DNA of 64,000 nt from NCBI GenBank assembly GCA_910575815.1, contig CAJTFN010000005.1, positions 18,023 through 82,022 of the forward strand. The letters run 5' to 3'. Below, piece after piece: positions 20,291-28,977 of this stretch (position 1 is its first letter; every line of letters starts with the position of its first letter). The notes beneath the pieces were generated by a model that was not told the origin of the DNA, searched no databases, and worked only from the letters and a program-made list of their open reading frames with translations. Origin of the DNA: Oscillospiraceae bacterium. Its GTDB lineage: Bacteria; Bacillota; Clostridia; Oscillospirales; Oscillospiraceae. The translations under genes were made by a program, and so were the position numbers.

Positions 20291-20911
20291 TTACTCTTTC
20301 TTCCCCTCGTGGAGTTTAAGTAATCCTTGCAAAATGCCGCCCTCGTCTAACCCCTTTGTCGCAACAGACAGATCACCTGCAAACTGCATCAGGTCGCTCA
20401 CATTCAGACTATCCACCTTTGTAATCAGAGCCACAATCAAATCACGCAGAGCGTTCTCCGTTGTGTTACCACTCAAAGTACAGCCCTTCTTCCAGTCGAT
20501 AGCTTGAGTACAGAGGGCAACCATTTCACCCAACATAGCCTGATACCCCTCATTCTGCACGGCATCCAGATTGAGAGCCAAATACAGCTCGTTCATGCCG
20601 TTCAAATCCAATGCCGCAGCGCCCTCATCGTCTGTTTCGTTTTTGAGAGTCAGGGGCGGAAGGTTCGTACACATCTGCATAATTGTGGCCCGCAGCATAG
20701 GGGAAACATACTCAGGCCGGAATTTGCCCGTAGAATCAAAACAACCGGAAATCACCCGATTGATAAAGGTGGTTTTCTCACTTACTGTCAACGCTGTGTG
20801 AAAGGCCACTTCAAAAGAACTGTCTCCCATGGTGAATGTCTGGGTATATGCGTCTTCACGCTTGTGCTCTTTTAGAAAGGCTTTTACAGTATTCACTGCG
20901 ATTTTCTTCAT
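20291..20911 (-). CDS. Probable tail assembly chaperone
   Basis: 206 residues from the second Met (20911), which is 9 bases from GGAGG; the first ATG at 20917 is too close. Acidic and mainly helical with no catalytic motif. Genes of this size just upstream of the tape measure in transcription are normally tail-assembly chaperones that coat the tape measure. I saw no convincing slippery sequence for the frameshifted long form. Assignment is by position. Confidence 0.5.
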   Translation of the reverse strand: MKKIAVNTVKAFLKEHKREDAYTQTFTMGDSSFEVAFHTALTVSEKTTFINRVISGCFDSTGKFRPEYVSPMLRATIMQMCTNLPPLTLKNETDDEGAAALDLNGMNELYLALNLDAVQNEGYQAMLGEMVALCTQAIDWKKGCTLSGNTTENALRDLIVALITKVDSLNVSDLMQFAGDLSVATKGLDEGGILQGLLKLHEGKKE

Positions 20912-20929
20912 TATCATAATCCTCCAGAA

Positions 20930-21655
20930 TCAGTTCATTTTCATAGCCAGATTGTAAGTCAAATCATCCGCGTGTTGACTGATCCAGCCACGATAGTTCT
21001 TTTCCAGACGGCAAACTGCCGTCCGCTCATCATTGTTAAACCACTCCATGTAAGGCACAAATCCAGAACGCTCCGGATTGGAAATAAGGTCGTTCTGTCC
21101 GTCATGTCCGATAACAATTACTTTGCAGCTATCATGGACACGTGTTAGCACTTTTTTTAACTCATCAAAGTAGAAATTCTGGGCTTCATCTACAATAACT
21201 ACCTTGTTCTCAAAGTTCGTGCCTCGCAGAAAAGTGTGTGTCAAACATTCGATGTAGGCGCTCTGGTACTTCTCGTTGATAGAACTGTCATAAAATGCGG
21301 TGTTCCGATTCACACCTATCTTATCTAACGCTTCATAAAACGGCTCGAAATACGGTTCGGATTTTTCTTCGATAGTTCCCTTTAGGAAACCTTGTTTTTG
21401 TTCCTGTGTCGGTGAAGCGATATACACAATGCCTTGGCTTCTGCCATACTCATATAGAAGATTGGCCGTGGCAGTAGCAATAAGTGTTTTTCCTGTACCT
21501 GCCTTGGCGTTACAGAAAACAACCAGTTTCTCCTTGCTCCAAATCGCATCCCGAAAAATCTTTTGCTGTTCATCCAGCCTCAGCCCATAAAACGGGTGTT
21601 CAGAAAGGGTAATAGGAACATCATGAATGCTCACGCCAATATTTTTCCGCGCCAT
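20930..21655 (-). CDS. phoH: PhoH-like P-loop ATPase
   Basis: 241 residues from ATG at 21655 (GGAG 8 bases before). Walker A is 'AKAGTGKT' (about residues 49-56) and Walker B is 'VVIVDEAQN' (about 151-159). 'VIGHDGQNDL' and 'NYRGWISQHAD' fit sensor and C-terminal PhoH elements. PhoH-type ATPases/helicases are frequent phage auxiliary genes; the substrate (RNA is proposed) is not settled. It is inside the virion operon between ClpP-like and tail genes, which is unusual. Confidence 0.9.
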   Translation of the reverse strand: MARKNIGVSIHDVPITLSEHPFYGLRLDEQQKIFRDAIWSKEKLVVFCNAKAGTGKTLIATATANLLYEYGRSQGIVYIASPTQEQKQGFLKGTIEEKSEPYFEPFYEALDKIGVNRNTAFYDSSINEKYQSAYIECLTHTFLRGTNFENKVVIVDEAQNFYFDELKKVLTRVHDSCKVIVIGHDGQNDLISNPERSGFVPYMEWFNNDERTAVCRLEKNYRGWISQHADDLTYNLAMKMN

Positions 21656-21667
21656 ATTTTTCACTCC

Positions 21668-22315
21668 TTAAAGAATGGTATCAATGTCTGTCACAATCTC
21701 ATCAGCGATTCCCAACTTAATCATTTCTTCACTGAACATAAACCAGTCTCGCCGGTAGTTCTTGTCATAAACATCCTCCGTAATGTGAGTGCTGGAAATG
21801 ATATACGCTTTCATCCGCACCTCCAGCTCCTTGGTAAATTCCAAGTTATCCAACATTTTGCCAATACTGCCGATTGCACCAGAAGATCCATCGTGAATAA
21901 GACAACTGGTATGAGGGAAGATATACCGTTTGTGACCGGCCATCAGCAAAAGGCCACCAGCACTATAAACTCGTCCCATGCCAATGGTATAAACGGGGGT
22001 TTTAGATAAGTGGATCATATCAATGATGTGTAGCACTGTATCCACACTGCCGCCGTCTGAATTGATAAGGATTTTGATAGGCCGACGATCCTTCGGTTCA
22101 ATGCCTCTATCCTCTGCATTCCACTTTCGGATGTAAAGCGCAATGTCGACTGTGGCATCATCAATTTCGTCGTTCCAGAGAATTTCCCTCTTTTTCAGCC
22201 GACGATAGTATTCAAGCAAGGAAGGTTCAGGAAGCACATCCTCCATCAAATCCTGAATGTCCTCAAAGTCCTCGGCAAATTCACCACAAATACGATTCTT
22301 CATGTTTGCACTCAT
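21668..22315 (-). CDS. ClpP-like serine protease
   Basis: 215 residues. The ClpP fold is shown by 'PIKILINSDGGSVDTVLHI' (oxyanion region), the nucleophile motif 'GRVYSAGGLLLMAG' (Ser in place of the usual 'MAASMG') and 'TSCLIHDGSSG' with the catalytic His. An Asp candidate lies near the C-terminus ('NYRRDWFM' or 'ADEIVTD'). Phage ClpP-like proteases usually act in capsid maturation, but a separate protease/scaffold gene exists at 28978-30174, so a regulatory role is possible. It overlaps the RuvC-like gene by 4 bp. Confidence 0.85.
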   Translation of the reverse strand: MSANMKNRICGEFAEDFEDIQDLMEDVLPEPSLLEYYRRLKKREILWNDEIDDATVDIALYIRKWNAEDRGIEPKDRRPIKILINSDGGSVDTVLHIIDMIHLSKTPVYTIGMGRVYSAGGLLLMAGHKRYIFPHTSCLIHDGSSGAIGSIGKMLDNLEFTKELEVRMKAYIISSTHITEDVYDKNYRRDWFMFSEEMIKLGIADEIVTDIDTIL

Positions 22316-22845
22316 GTTTTCTCTCCTTTTGATATTTCCAAATTGTTTACGACATAGTGACCAATACAGATTGCATCCGAAAGGTTGTCATTATCAGTCT
22401 CGATTCCGAACTTTTCCCGCACAAATTGCAGAGAAAGAATTTTGGAACTTTTCTTTGGTTCAAGCTCCACCTCTTTTACCTTGGATTTGATTTCCTTGGT
22501 AGTTCTGCCTCGTGCTTTACAAAAATTTTGCCATTGCGTTGGTGCTACAAGACCATAAAGGTATTCGTTTTTCTCACACAGATTTACGAGTACACCCTGC
22601 AACTGTGCCAGTTTCTTGAAAGATTGCACATTCTTTCTCAACTGAATGTCCTCAAAGAAAACCGCATCAATGCAGCGCGTGTGTATCACTTCATTTATCA
22701 ACGCCTCGATGTGCAAAATTGCCTGTTCAAATGTATGATTTTTGCTCTCAAAAGCCCACGTCCCATAGTCAACCAGAGACTTTTCTTCATAATCGAAAAC
22801 AGCCCACGCACCATGTCTGGCCTGATCAACGGCCAGGATATTCAC
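22312..22845 (-). CDS. RuvC-like Holliday junction resolvase
   Basis: 177 residues. 'ILAVDQARHGAWAVFD' supplies the first acidic residue of the RNase H fold, 'DAVFFEDIQLRKN' the second, and 'NDNLSDAICIG' the C-terminal Asp pair. Phage RuvC-like enzymes resolve branched DNA before packaging. The gene overlaps the ClpP-like gene (ATGA). Confidence 0.85.
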   Translation of the reverse strand: MNILAVDQARHGAWAVFDYEEKSLVDYGTWAFESKNHTFEQAILHIEALINEVIHTRCIDAVFFEDIQLRKNVQSFKKLAQLQGVLVNLCEKNEYLYGLVAPTQWQNFCKARGRTTKEIKSKVKEVELEPKKSSKILSLQFVREKFGIETDNDNLSDAICIGHYVVNNLEISKGEKT

Positions 22846-22870
22846 CTCTACTCACCTCCAAATCGAAAAA

Positions 22871-22903
22871 GGAGGCGCTGCAGCCTATTTTCTGCAACGC
22901 CTC
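22871..22903 (-). terminator. Intrinsic terminator
   Basis: On the minus strand GAGGCGTTGCAG, an 8-base loop and CTGCAGCGCCTC (one G-U pair) are followed by CTTTTTC. It lies between the zinc-finger gene and the RuvC-like gene. Confidence 0.75.
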
Positions 22904-22913
22904 TTCTTTATTC

Positions 22914-23276
22914 TTATTCACTTACCTCAGCATCATCTGTTGAATGCAACTGCTTTTCATCCTTCTTCTCAACGACCGCCTGACCAGCGGGAACAGCTTT
23001 CTTTCTCGTCCCATTCATACCTTTCACTTTTGAGGCGATTTCCACCATGAGCATTTTCACACTCGGCAAAAGGCCGTCTGTCTCTCGAATATTCACACCA
23101 CGTTTGCTAAGAGCATGATAGGCTTTCACAGCATCGTGATCGCCCTGATATTCCATCAAGACATTGAGAATATAGTAATGGTCGGCGGTGTCGGTCAGAG
23201 CACGCCAGCTATGAACCTTTTCACAGGAATAGCAATACTCGTACTCTGCACCGCACACCCGGCAATGACGCTTCAT
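22914..23276 (-). CDS. Small zinc-finger protein
   Basis: 120 residues. Cys5, Cys8, Cys15 and Cys18 ('CRVCGAEYEYCYSC') form a compact zinc site. A helical middle and a charged C-terminal tail follow. It sits 3 bp after the major tail protein gene. Function unknown; a tail-assembly or regulatory role is possible. Confidence 0.7.
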   Translation of the reverse strand: MKRHCRVCGAEYEYCYSCEKVHSWRALTDTADHYYILNVLMEYQGDHDAVKAYHALSKRGVNIRETDGLLPSVKMLMVEIASKVKGMNGTRKKAVPAGQAVVEKKDEKQLHSTDDAEVSE

Positions 23277-23279
23277 CGC

Positions 23280-24074
23280 TTACACGCCCACGCCAACTGC
23301 CTTACCGATGAGGATGTAGCACAGCTCTTCCTCCTCGGAGCAGTAATCCTTCATGGCGGAAATGCTGAAGGGGTGGGTGCCCTCGGTGGTCAGATTCAGA
23401 CTGAAGTTGTTGTCCAGCTTACCCTTGGAAATCACAATAGTGATAGCAGCGGTCACACCACACACATCTTCAGCCAGGATCTTGGCAATATACTTGGCAT
23501 TCTTGTTGAAGGTTTCAGAGCTGTCGGTCACACGAACGGCCTCGTCCGTCTCGTACTGATACAGCACGCCAATACGACTTCCGGTATAGGTATCAGGCAG
23601 CGTGATAACATTTCCGGTAATCTTGGCGTTTTCATCAGCAGTACCGACTTCAATGGGATCGCCCAGAGACTTGTCCTTGTTGATCGCGTACACCACACTG
23701 GGGGTAGTCGTCGGGGTATAAGCCATGGTAGCTTTCTTTTCACCACTGTCCTCCACAATCGTGATGATCTCGAAATCCTCACCCTTGATCTTCTTGTCGG
23801 CGGTCGCCACCTGAACCTCAGTACCCAGCTGAGAAGCCATCAGGCCAAGCTCCAGCTTAGAACTTTCGCCGGACAGAGTGAAACCCTTGGCGGTATCAAA
23901 ACGTGAGATTAGAATACCACGCTCGTCGGTCTTATCCACAGATTCGCCAGTGAACTCAGCCTGGGGGCTTTCGATGTTTCTGAGCACCCAATTCACCATA
24001 CCAGACTCCAGATCTACCTCGGTTAGACGGAGAAATCTGTTGATAACAGCACTCTTAATGTCAAAATTAGGCAT
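23280..24074 (-). CDS. Major tail tube protein
   Basis: 264 residues. 'FTLSGESSKLELGLMASQLG' and the beta-rich Thr/Val body are like major tail proteins of Firmicutes siphophages. The middle 'VYAINKDKSLGDPIEVGT' resembles the Ig-like strand pattern of tail tube proteins. It lies after head-tail connector genes and has a strong GGATGG-type site. It should polymerise around the tape measure. Confidence 0.75.
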   Translation of the reverse strand: MPNFDIKSAVINRFLRLTEVDLESGMVNWVLRNIESPQAEFTGESVDKTDERGILISRFDTAKGFTLSGESSKLELGLMASQLGTEVQVATADKKIKGEDFEIITIVEDSGEKKATMAYTPTTTPSVVYAINKDKSLGDPIEVGTADENAKITGNVITLPDTYTGSRIGVLYQYETDEAVRVTDSSETFNKNAKYIAKILAEDVCGVTAAITIVISKGKLDNNFSLNLTTEGTHPFSISAMKDYCSEEEELCYILIGKAVGVGV

Positions 24075-24106
24075 AATTAACCATCCTTTCTTGTTAGCCG
24101 CAGGTG

Positions 24107-24826
24107 TCAGTCAGACATCCATTCAAGCTCTTTTTTGTTGATTTTTTTCATATCAACGCAACCACTATAAATTCCAAGCATTGTGAAATAGTAATGGTCA
24201 CGCTTTTGCATACGCATAATACTGTCCATAAACACTCCGATAGGTGCATCCCAAACAGTATCCCATCGAAATTGAGATCCAGGCAGGTTTATTGCCGAAG
24301 AAACAAGTGGTTTCAGCATGGACTTGAACGGCTTGTTTGCTGCGTCCTCGCGATCATCCCGATCCGCCTCGATCATAATATCTCTGGTATAATCGTCATA
24401 CGGCTTCACTTCATTCTTTTTGAACTGATGGATATGCCGTAGATAATCAGTTAGCAACTTGTAAACCGCACGGTCGATTACCGCCCCATCCCGATTCACA
24501 AGAACAAAATCTTTGAGGTTCTTTGAGGGCATAGGTTGAAACGAAGCCACATCTAAATCCCCAAACAGTATCTTCGTGTCACGCAACTGGATAGCTCTAA
24601 ACGTAGACACAAACAACTCATACTCGTCTATCCTATCCCAATAAGTATTCATAGCGTCCCATATCTCTACCTTACGGTCAGCGGGTGTTGCACAAATTGT
24701 CTGTGCAAGTCCAAAATACTGCTGCTCCCCATAATGGTAGATCTCCCTCAATGTTGGGTTCCTCACTCCAATTTTTGGTGTAATTTTGTACGCTTCGCCT
24801 GTCAGCGCAGTTAGACTATCAATCAT
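24107..24826 (-). CDS. Hypothetical head-tail/tail module protein
   Basis: 239 residues, rich in Asp and aromatics, helical. No motif recognised. It overlaps the upstream gene by 4 bp (ATGA), so the two are translationally coupled, and precedes the major tail protein gene. Possible tail terminator or assembly factor, by position only. Confidence 0.6.
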   Translation of the reverse strand: MIDSLTALTGEAYKITPKIGVRNPTLREIYHYGEQQYFGLAQTICATPADRKVEIWDAMNTYWDRIDEYELFVSTFRAIQLRDTKILFGDLDVASFQPMPSKNLKDFVLVNRDGAVIDRAVYKLLTDYLRHIHQFKKNEVKPYDDYTRDIMIEADRDDREDAANKPFKSMLKPLVSSAINLPGSQFRWDTVWDAPIGVFMDSIMRMQKRDHYYFTMLGIYSGCVDMKKINKKELEWMSD

Positions 24827-25329
24827 AACAGTTCTGCGCTCCTATTCCTCTCGTGAGTGATATATGGGATTTGCCACCCAGAATATCCTTCGTTAAACTG
24901 AACCTCATCTGCTGTGCTCAGAACAATTCCTCCCAGCCCAAACAAAGGTTCCTCTCCGTTATTCAGAATACAATCAACCTCATCTGCCAGCAGATCCGCT
25001 CTGGAACCCTGCAGCAAGTCAATTTGGTGTTCGTTACAGATGATATAGACGGTGATCCCCGTCTCCTTCACCACATTCGAGTCGGTATATACCACACGGC
25101 TACGCATCGTAATGAAGTTTTTATCTACTGTTTGTGTATCTGGGACATAAAAGTGAGTTTTGATAAGAGACGCCGCAGGACTTTTGCTTCCCGTTCTGAT
25201 ATTCTCAAACTCCACTACATTATTGCCCACATTACAAAGCAGGTTTACCACTGCCTGATTTTGTAGCAGCTTACGCTTCAAAAGGATTTTTTGCTGAATC
25301 ATCGCGTCAAAATGCGGCACTCTCTTCAC
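24823..25329 (-). CDS. Tail terminator/completion-like protein
   Basis: 168 residues of mixed alpha/beta. 'ITVYIICNEHQIDLLQG' followed by 'LLADEVDCIL' fits the pattern of tail terminator or neck proteins that sit before the major tail gene. Start ATG at 25329 follows GGGAGGTG. Assignment by size and position. Confidence 0.55.
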   Translation of the reverse strand: MKRVPHFDAMIQQKILLKRKLLQNQAVVNLLCNVGNNVVEFENIRTGSKSPAASLIKTHFYVPDTQTVDKNFITMRSRVVYTDSNVVKETGITVYIICNEHQIDLLQGSRADLLADEVDCILNNGEEPLFGLGGIVLSTADEVQFNEGYSGWQIPYITHERNRSAELL

Positions 25330-25333
25330 CTCC

Positions 25334-26386
25334 CTACCAATTCACGATTTGAATAGTAATGACAGCCTCACACGCGAGTTCGTCATTGATCGCTTTGATT
25401 TCAATTTGCTTTCCAACATAAGATGGATCGCTCTTTGCCTGTAATGTAATTACACCATCTTCCTCTGCGATAATACTGACTGCACCGCCAAAGTCGCATT
25501 CCAAGTGGTATTGAGGTGGATCAATAGGATCTCCATCAGCCGTCAAACAACGAACCTGTACTTGCTTTGTTTCGCCACTTGCCAATCTGAAGTCTCCGTC
25601 CAAATCAGTCAATATGAGAGAAGCCGTTGACCCTGGTACTTCCTCTACACCACCAGAGGTAGCAGCATGATAATCTGCAATCATCAGTTCAACACTGTCT
25701 GTTGCGGTATTCAGCTGGTCTTGCAGCACTGACCATTGAATTAACCCATCCTCCTCACGCTCACTGCCTACCGCATAAGAAACAGGATCTACCCTTGTAA
25801 TACGATAGACACTTGGCTTGTCACGTCTTTTATCCATGATAAAGCGGAAATTGTCATCCAGCAAAATCGTCTCTTGGTTAAATGGGAGATAAATTAAATG
25901 CTGATCTTCTCCAACATTCATGTGGGTCTTTTCCAACTCACCTGTACCGTACTGTGTACTATTGGTGCTAAATACTGGATAGTCTACAATCTCACCAGTC
26001 AGCGGGGAAACAAATCGAATGGAATGTTTGCATTTCCACAATACCGCTTTTTCGTAAATACGGTTGTTGTCTGGCAACGCACTGACCAGCCAGAATGCTC
26101 CATCGTATTTCACATACTGCCCGCACTTCAAAATTCCAATATTACAGAGAATTTGTCGTACTGTCGTGCTGTTGTAAACATCGCTGGTCTTATTTTGAAC
26201 GATTGCTCTTACCTGTTGTGGCTGGGCATATACAGCCTTATCATAGATCAACACATCGGCCCCGATAAAAGAGTCAAGCACCTCCTGAAAGCCATCCTGA
26301 CCATATGCCCAAAACTCATCATCCTCAAAACCGCTGTTGAAAAGGGGGCGTGTCATCCGATACCAGCTCTTGGATTCCTCTGACAT
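25334..26386 (-). CDS. Head-closure-like protein with C-terminal Ig-like domain
   Basis: 350 residues. The N-terminal ~240 residues ('YDKAVYAQPQQVRAIVQNKT', 'YVKYDGAFWLVSALPDNN') look like a head-closure/stopper protein with an OB-like beta core. From about 255 to the end an Ig-like (BIG-type) domain follows: 'LASGETKQVQVRCLTADGD' and 'KQIEIKAINDELACEAVI'. Ig-like add-ons on neck or tail proteins are often surface exposed. Confidence 0.6.
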   Translation of the reverse strand: MSEESKSWYRMTRPLFNSGFEDDEFWAYGQDGFQEVLDSFIGADVLIYDKAVYAQPQQVRAIVQNKTSDVYNSTTVRQILCNIGILKCGQYVKYDGAFWLVSALPDNNRIYEKAVLWKCKHSIRFVSPLTGEIVDYPVFSTNSTQYGTGELEKTHMNVGEDQHLIYLPFNQETILLDDNFRFIMDKRRDKPSVYRITRVDPVSYAVGSEREEDGLIQWSVLQDQLNTATDSVELMIADYHAATSGGVEEVPGSTASLILTDLDGDFRLASGETKQVQVRCLTADGDPIDPPQYHLECDFGGAVSIIAEEDGVITLQAKSDPSYVGKQIEIKAINDELACEAVITIQIVNW

Positions 26387-26397
26387 ATTACCACCCC

Positions 26398-26802
26398 TTA
26401 TCCATACGTATGATCTTTCTGCCGATGGAGCAGTCTTTCAACCAAAGCAATCTGATCGTCAAGCTCCTGCTTGGTCACACGCTTTGTAGCATCCTGCCCT
26501 GTCAGCTGTACATCTTTACCGTAAATACCATTCAAGGCCATGACACGGCTCAATTCCCTTTGCAGATAAGACACATACATCATCTGCGCCAGCGTCCGGC
26601 AAACGGTTCTATCCAGTTTGCCGGCAAACTTTTGTGTTTTCTCGTTATACCGCAAGTCGCAGCTTAAATTCAACTCATAATCTGCAACCGCTGTGGCAAG
26701 CCATTCTGCCTCTAATCCTTCTGGGATTTCAAATTTCGTCAAAGGCATGGAATGGAAGGTTTTCTCAATATCCGCAAAGGTTGTTCTCTTAGCGTTAGGC
26801 AT
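26398..26802 (-). CDS. Head-tail connector-like protein
   Basis: 134 residues, helical, with a charged C-terminus ('LLHRQKDHTYG'). It lies between capsid-associated and neck genes, where gp6-type connector proteins are found. No motif specific enough to name it. Confidence 0.55.
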   Translation of the reverse strand: MPNAKRTTFADIEKTFHSMPLTKFEIPEGLEAEWLATAVADYELNLSCDLRYNEKTQKFAGKLDRTVCRTLAQMMYVSYLQRELSRVMALNGIYGKDVQLTGQDATKRVTKQELDDQIALVERLLHRQKDHTYG

Positions 26803-26828
26803 ATTCCATACCCTCTCCTCTCTCAGAC

Positions 26829-27299
26829 CTAAACGGCGGCAGTTTCAGCCAGAGCACGTAGGGCATCCACCTTCCACGCCTCAACATCATCTGACCCGGC
26901 CTGCTGTGCCAACTCTACCAGCATCTTCTTCTCAGCATCGGTTGTTACCATTGCTTTAAGCTGCTCGTTGAACTTGGCCTTAGTACGGATATTCAGCAAT
27001 GCCTTGACAGCATCCAGGTTCAGCAGAGCAGGAGCGTCTGTCTCCACACTTTCCAGGCCGAAAAGCTGCTTACGTTGCTCATCATTGACAATCTGAATAC
27101 GAGCATGGTTGCCCATACCGTCTGTGCCAGTGAACATCCTATTCCCAGTTTGAATCTGTGCCTGAACCTCCTCGAATGACAGCAGAGGCCAGTTCTTCGC
27201 GTTCGCGGGGATCTCAACATCACCCTGCCCAGCTTTACGCCAGAAAGAGAGAGGCCAAGCGCACAGATTATTTACCAGGACATTGTTATTTGTTGCCAT
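26829..27299 (-). CDS. Hypothetical capsid-associated protein
   Basis: 156 residues. 'NNLCAWPLSFWRKAGQGDVEIPAN' is split as an aromatic N-terminal arm and a loop; the second half is helical and Ala-rich. Directly downstream of the major capsid gene and its terminator. Possible adaptor or head fibre; not recognised. Confidence 0.6.
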   Translation of the reverse strand: MATNNNVLVNNLCAWPLSFWRKAGQGDVEIPANAKNWPLLSFEEVQAQIQTGNRMFTGTDGMGNHARIQIVNDEQRKQLFGLESVETDAPALLNLDAVKALLNIRTKAKFNEQLKAMVTTDAEKKMLVELAQQAGSDDVEAWKVDALRALAETAAV

Positions 27300-27326
27300 A
27301 ACGATTCTCCTTGTTATTGAAAATTA

Positions 27327-27351
27327 GGGAGGGTTTTACCCCTCCCTTTTA
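27327..27351 (-). terminator. Terminator after the major capsid gene
   Basis: GGGAGGGG, a short A/T loop and CCCTCCCT form a hairpin 25-49 bp past the capsid stop codon; the minus-strand transcript then has AATTTTC. Partial termination here would help make capsid mRNA the most abundant. Confidence 0.6.
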
Positions 27352-27375
27352 GTTTTCTTTGATTTAGTTCGTCGC

Positions 27376-28482
27376 TTAGGCGGTGGGTGCCTCAAAGTTG
27401 GTGTCGGAAATCAGACCGATCTGATCCTCCATACCCTCCGCAACACCAGCGCCCAGTTCCATGTCGAAGCGGGTCAGATGCTGCCGAGTCACGATGTCGT
27501 CACCAGTCATAGTGGTCAGACCACCACGCAGGAAGACCTGCAGCGGGGACACAGCGCCACGGGGCAGGAAGAACAGCAGACCTTGGGGCATATACAGATC
27601 GTAGTCGGTGCCCGCAGCATTCAGCTTCGTCCAGTTAATTGCGTTGGGCAGCTCGGTCACGATTGCGCCGTTGTACAAATTGACAAGTCCAGTCTTACGA
27701 ATCTCCTCAGCGACAATAGTGTTTGCGTACCGCGTCTCGTCAGCTGCCAGAGACTTGAACCCAGCAAAATCGTTAAACTGGCTAACCACAGAGTAGTCAC
27801 CAGCGATGTTGACCTTGCCGTACCGACGCATGGACTTCAGCATATTGTCAACGCCGGTCTTGGTAATACCGGTGGACTCAGCAAAGTGCTTCACGCCCTT
27901 AGCGTTCTTCAGCGCATTGTACAGAACAGTCATCACATAATAGACAGCCTTATTCTGCATATCAGTCTGCACCTGGTTCATACCCTCGGCAATATTGCCG
28001 TCGAAATTGCCGCTCTGAAGCTCACGGTAATCAACAGCAAAGCCACCAGAAATAGTCTGGGTGCCGATGGGGTACTCACGCCAATTCCAAGCCGCAAACG
28101 GCACATCAGCACTGGAAGCCTGGAAACGAGAATCCACGCTCTCATACTTATAGGTCTTCATCATAGGAGCTTCGTGGTATCCGATCCGACGATAAGTACC
28201 CATAAAGTCGAATAGGCGCACAGCCTCCAGCAGTTTCGGCTCAATAGCGAAACGGACAATGGTATTGATTTCGCTCTGTGCGGCAAGATCGCCAGCCAAA
28301 GCCTTAGAAGACAGCTCCTTCAGCGTTGCCACAGATTTGTCCAAAACCTTGGCATCCACATTGGGCTTCATGCCCGCTGCGAGAGCAGAAAACACCTCGA
28401 CAACAGGGGAGTTCTGCTTAACACGCCCAGTGTCAACAACAACCTGAGCATTGTTCATATTGATTTCATAAATCGGGTTCAT
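27376..28482 (-). CDS. Major capsid protein (HK97-fold inferred)
   Basis: 368 residues from ATG at 28482; GGAGGGAG lies just upstream, and an earlier in-frame ATG at 28500 would overlap the previous gene's stop. 'YRRIGYHEAPMMKTYKYE', 'WREYPIGTQTISGGFAVDYR' and 'MTGDDIVTRQHLTRFDMELG' are E-loop/P-domain-like segments. Position after protease/scaffold and decoration genes, and size, fit a major capsid protein. Confidence 0.8.
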   Translation of the reverse strand: MNPIYEINMNNAQVVVDTGRVKQNSPVVEVFSALAAGMKPNVDAKVLDKSVATLKELSSKALAGDLAAQSEINTIVRFAIEPKLLEAVRLFDFMGTYRRIGYHEAPMMKTYKYESVDSRFQASSADVPFAAWNWREYPIGTQTISGGFAVDYRELQSGNFDGNIAEGMNQVQTDMQNKAVYYVMTVLYNALKNAKGVKHFAESTGITKTGVDNMLKSMRRYGKVNIAGDYSVVSQFNDFAGFKSLAADETRYANTIVAEEIRKTGLVNLYNGAIVTELPNAINWTKLNAAGTDYDLYMPQGLLFFLPRGAVSPLQVFLRGGLTTMTGDDIVTRQHLTRFDMELGAGVAEGMEDQIGLISDTNFEAPTA

Positions 28483-28499
28483 GTTTTCTCCCTCCTTCA

Positions 28500-28958
28500 T
28501 TATTGCACGCGGATAACGGCCAGAATACCCTTACCCATATACGCGGTCTTCTCGATGACCTCAAAGTACACCTTGTAGCCGTCACTTGTGCCCTTTACAA
28601 TCAGGCCATCAGTGCCAAACACCAGGGTATCGCCAGCGTCAACACTGTCAACACCGCCGTTGATCTCATAGTCGGCAAACTCCATCTCCATGTTTGCCAC
28701 GGAAGTCAAATCGTCAGCACGAACATATTCGCCCTCCTTGACCTCCACAGTCTCACTGTAATTGTGCATCTCAGGCTTATCGTTAATATTGGTAACGATG
28801 CGGTGGCACGCCTTAGCCTCATCCGCACTGGCAGGCAAATTAGCCGTCTTAGCAGCGCGATCCAGAATCACGCCCATACCCACCTTCAGATCGACAGCAG
28901 CTTTGCAGTAGCCGACGTTCTGAACATTCTTGAAATAACCGATAGTCTTTGCTTTCAT
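28500..28958 (-). CDS. Capsid decoration-like protein
   Basis: 152 residues, beta-rich. 'GYCKAAVDLKVGMGVILDRA' and 'VKEGEYVRADDL' fit the small decoration/head-fibre proteins encoded between scaffold and major capsid genes. Start ATG at 28958 has GGAAATG-type spacing. No catalytic motif. Confidence 0.6.
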   Translation of the reverse strand: MKAKTIGYFKNVQNVGYCKAAVDLKVGMGVILDRAAKTANLPASADEAKACHRIVTNINDKPEMHNYSETVEVKEGEYVRADDLTSVANMEMEFADYEINGGVDSVDAGDTLVFGTDGLIVKGTSDGYKVYFEVIEKTAYMGKGILAVIRVQ

Positions 28959-28977
28959 TTCCTCTCACTTTCCTTTC

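Noticed and set aside
20291..20320. Programmed frameshift between tail chaperone frames
   Set aside because: A short A-rich run (AAGAAAGAG) lies near the stop, but no proper slippery heptamer or overlapping second frame could be supported.
26829..28958. Long plus-strand frames opposite the capsid genes (e.g. 27478-28215)
   Set aside because: They are shadows of the capsid gene; no ribosome site or promoter, and the minus-strand genes are clearly real.
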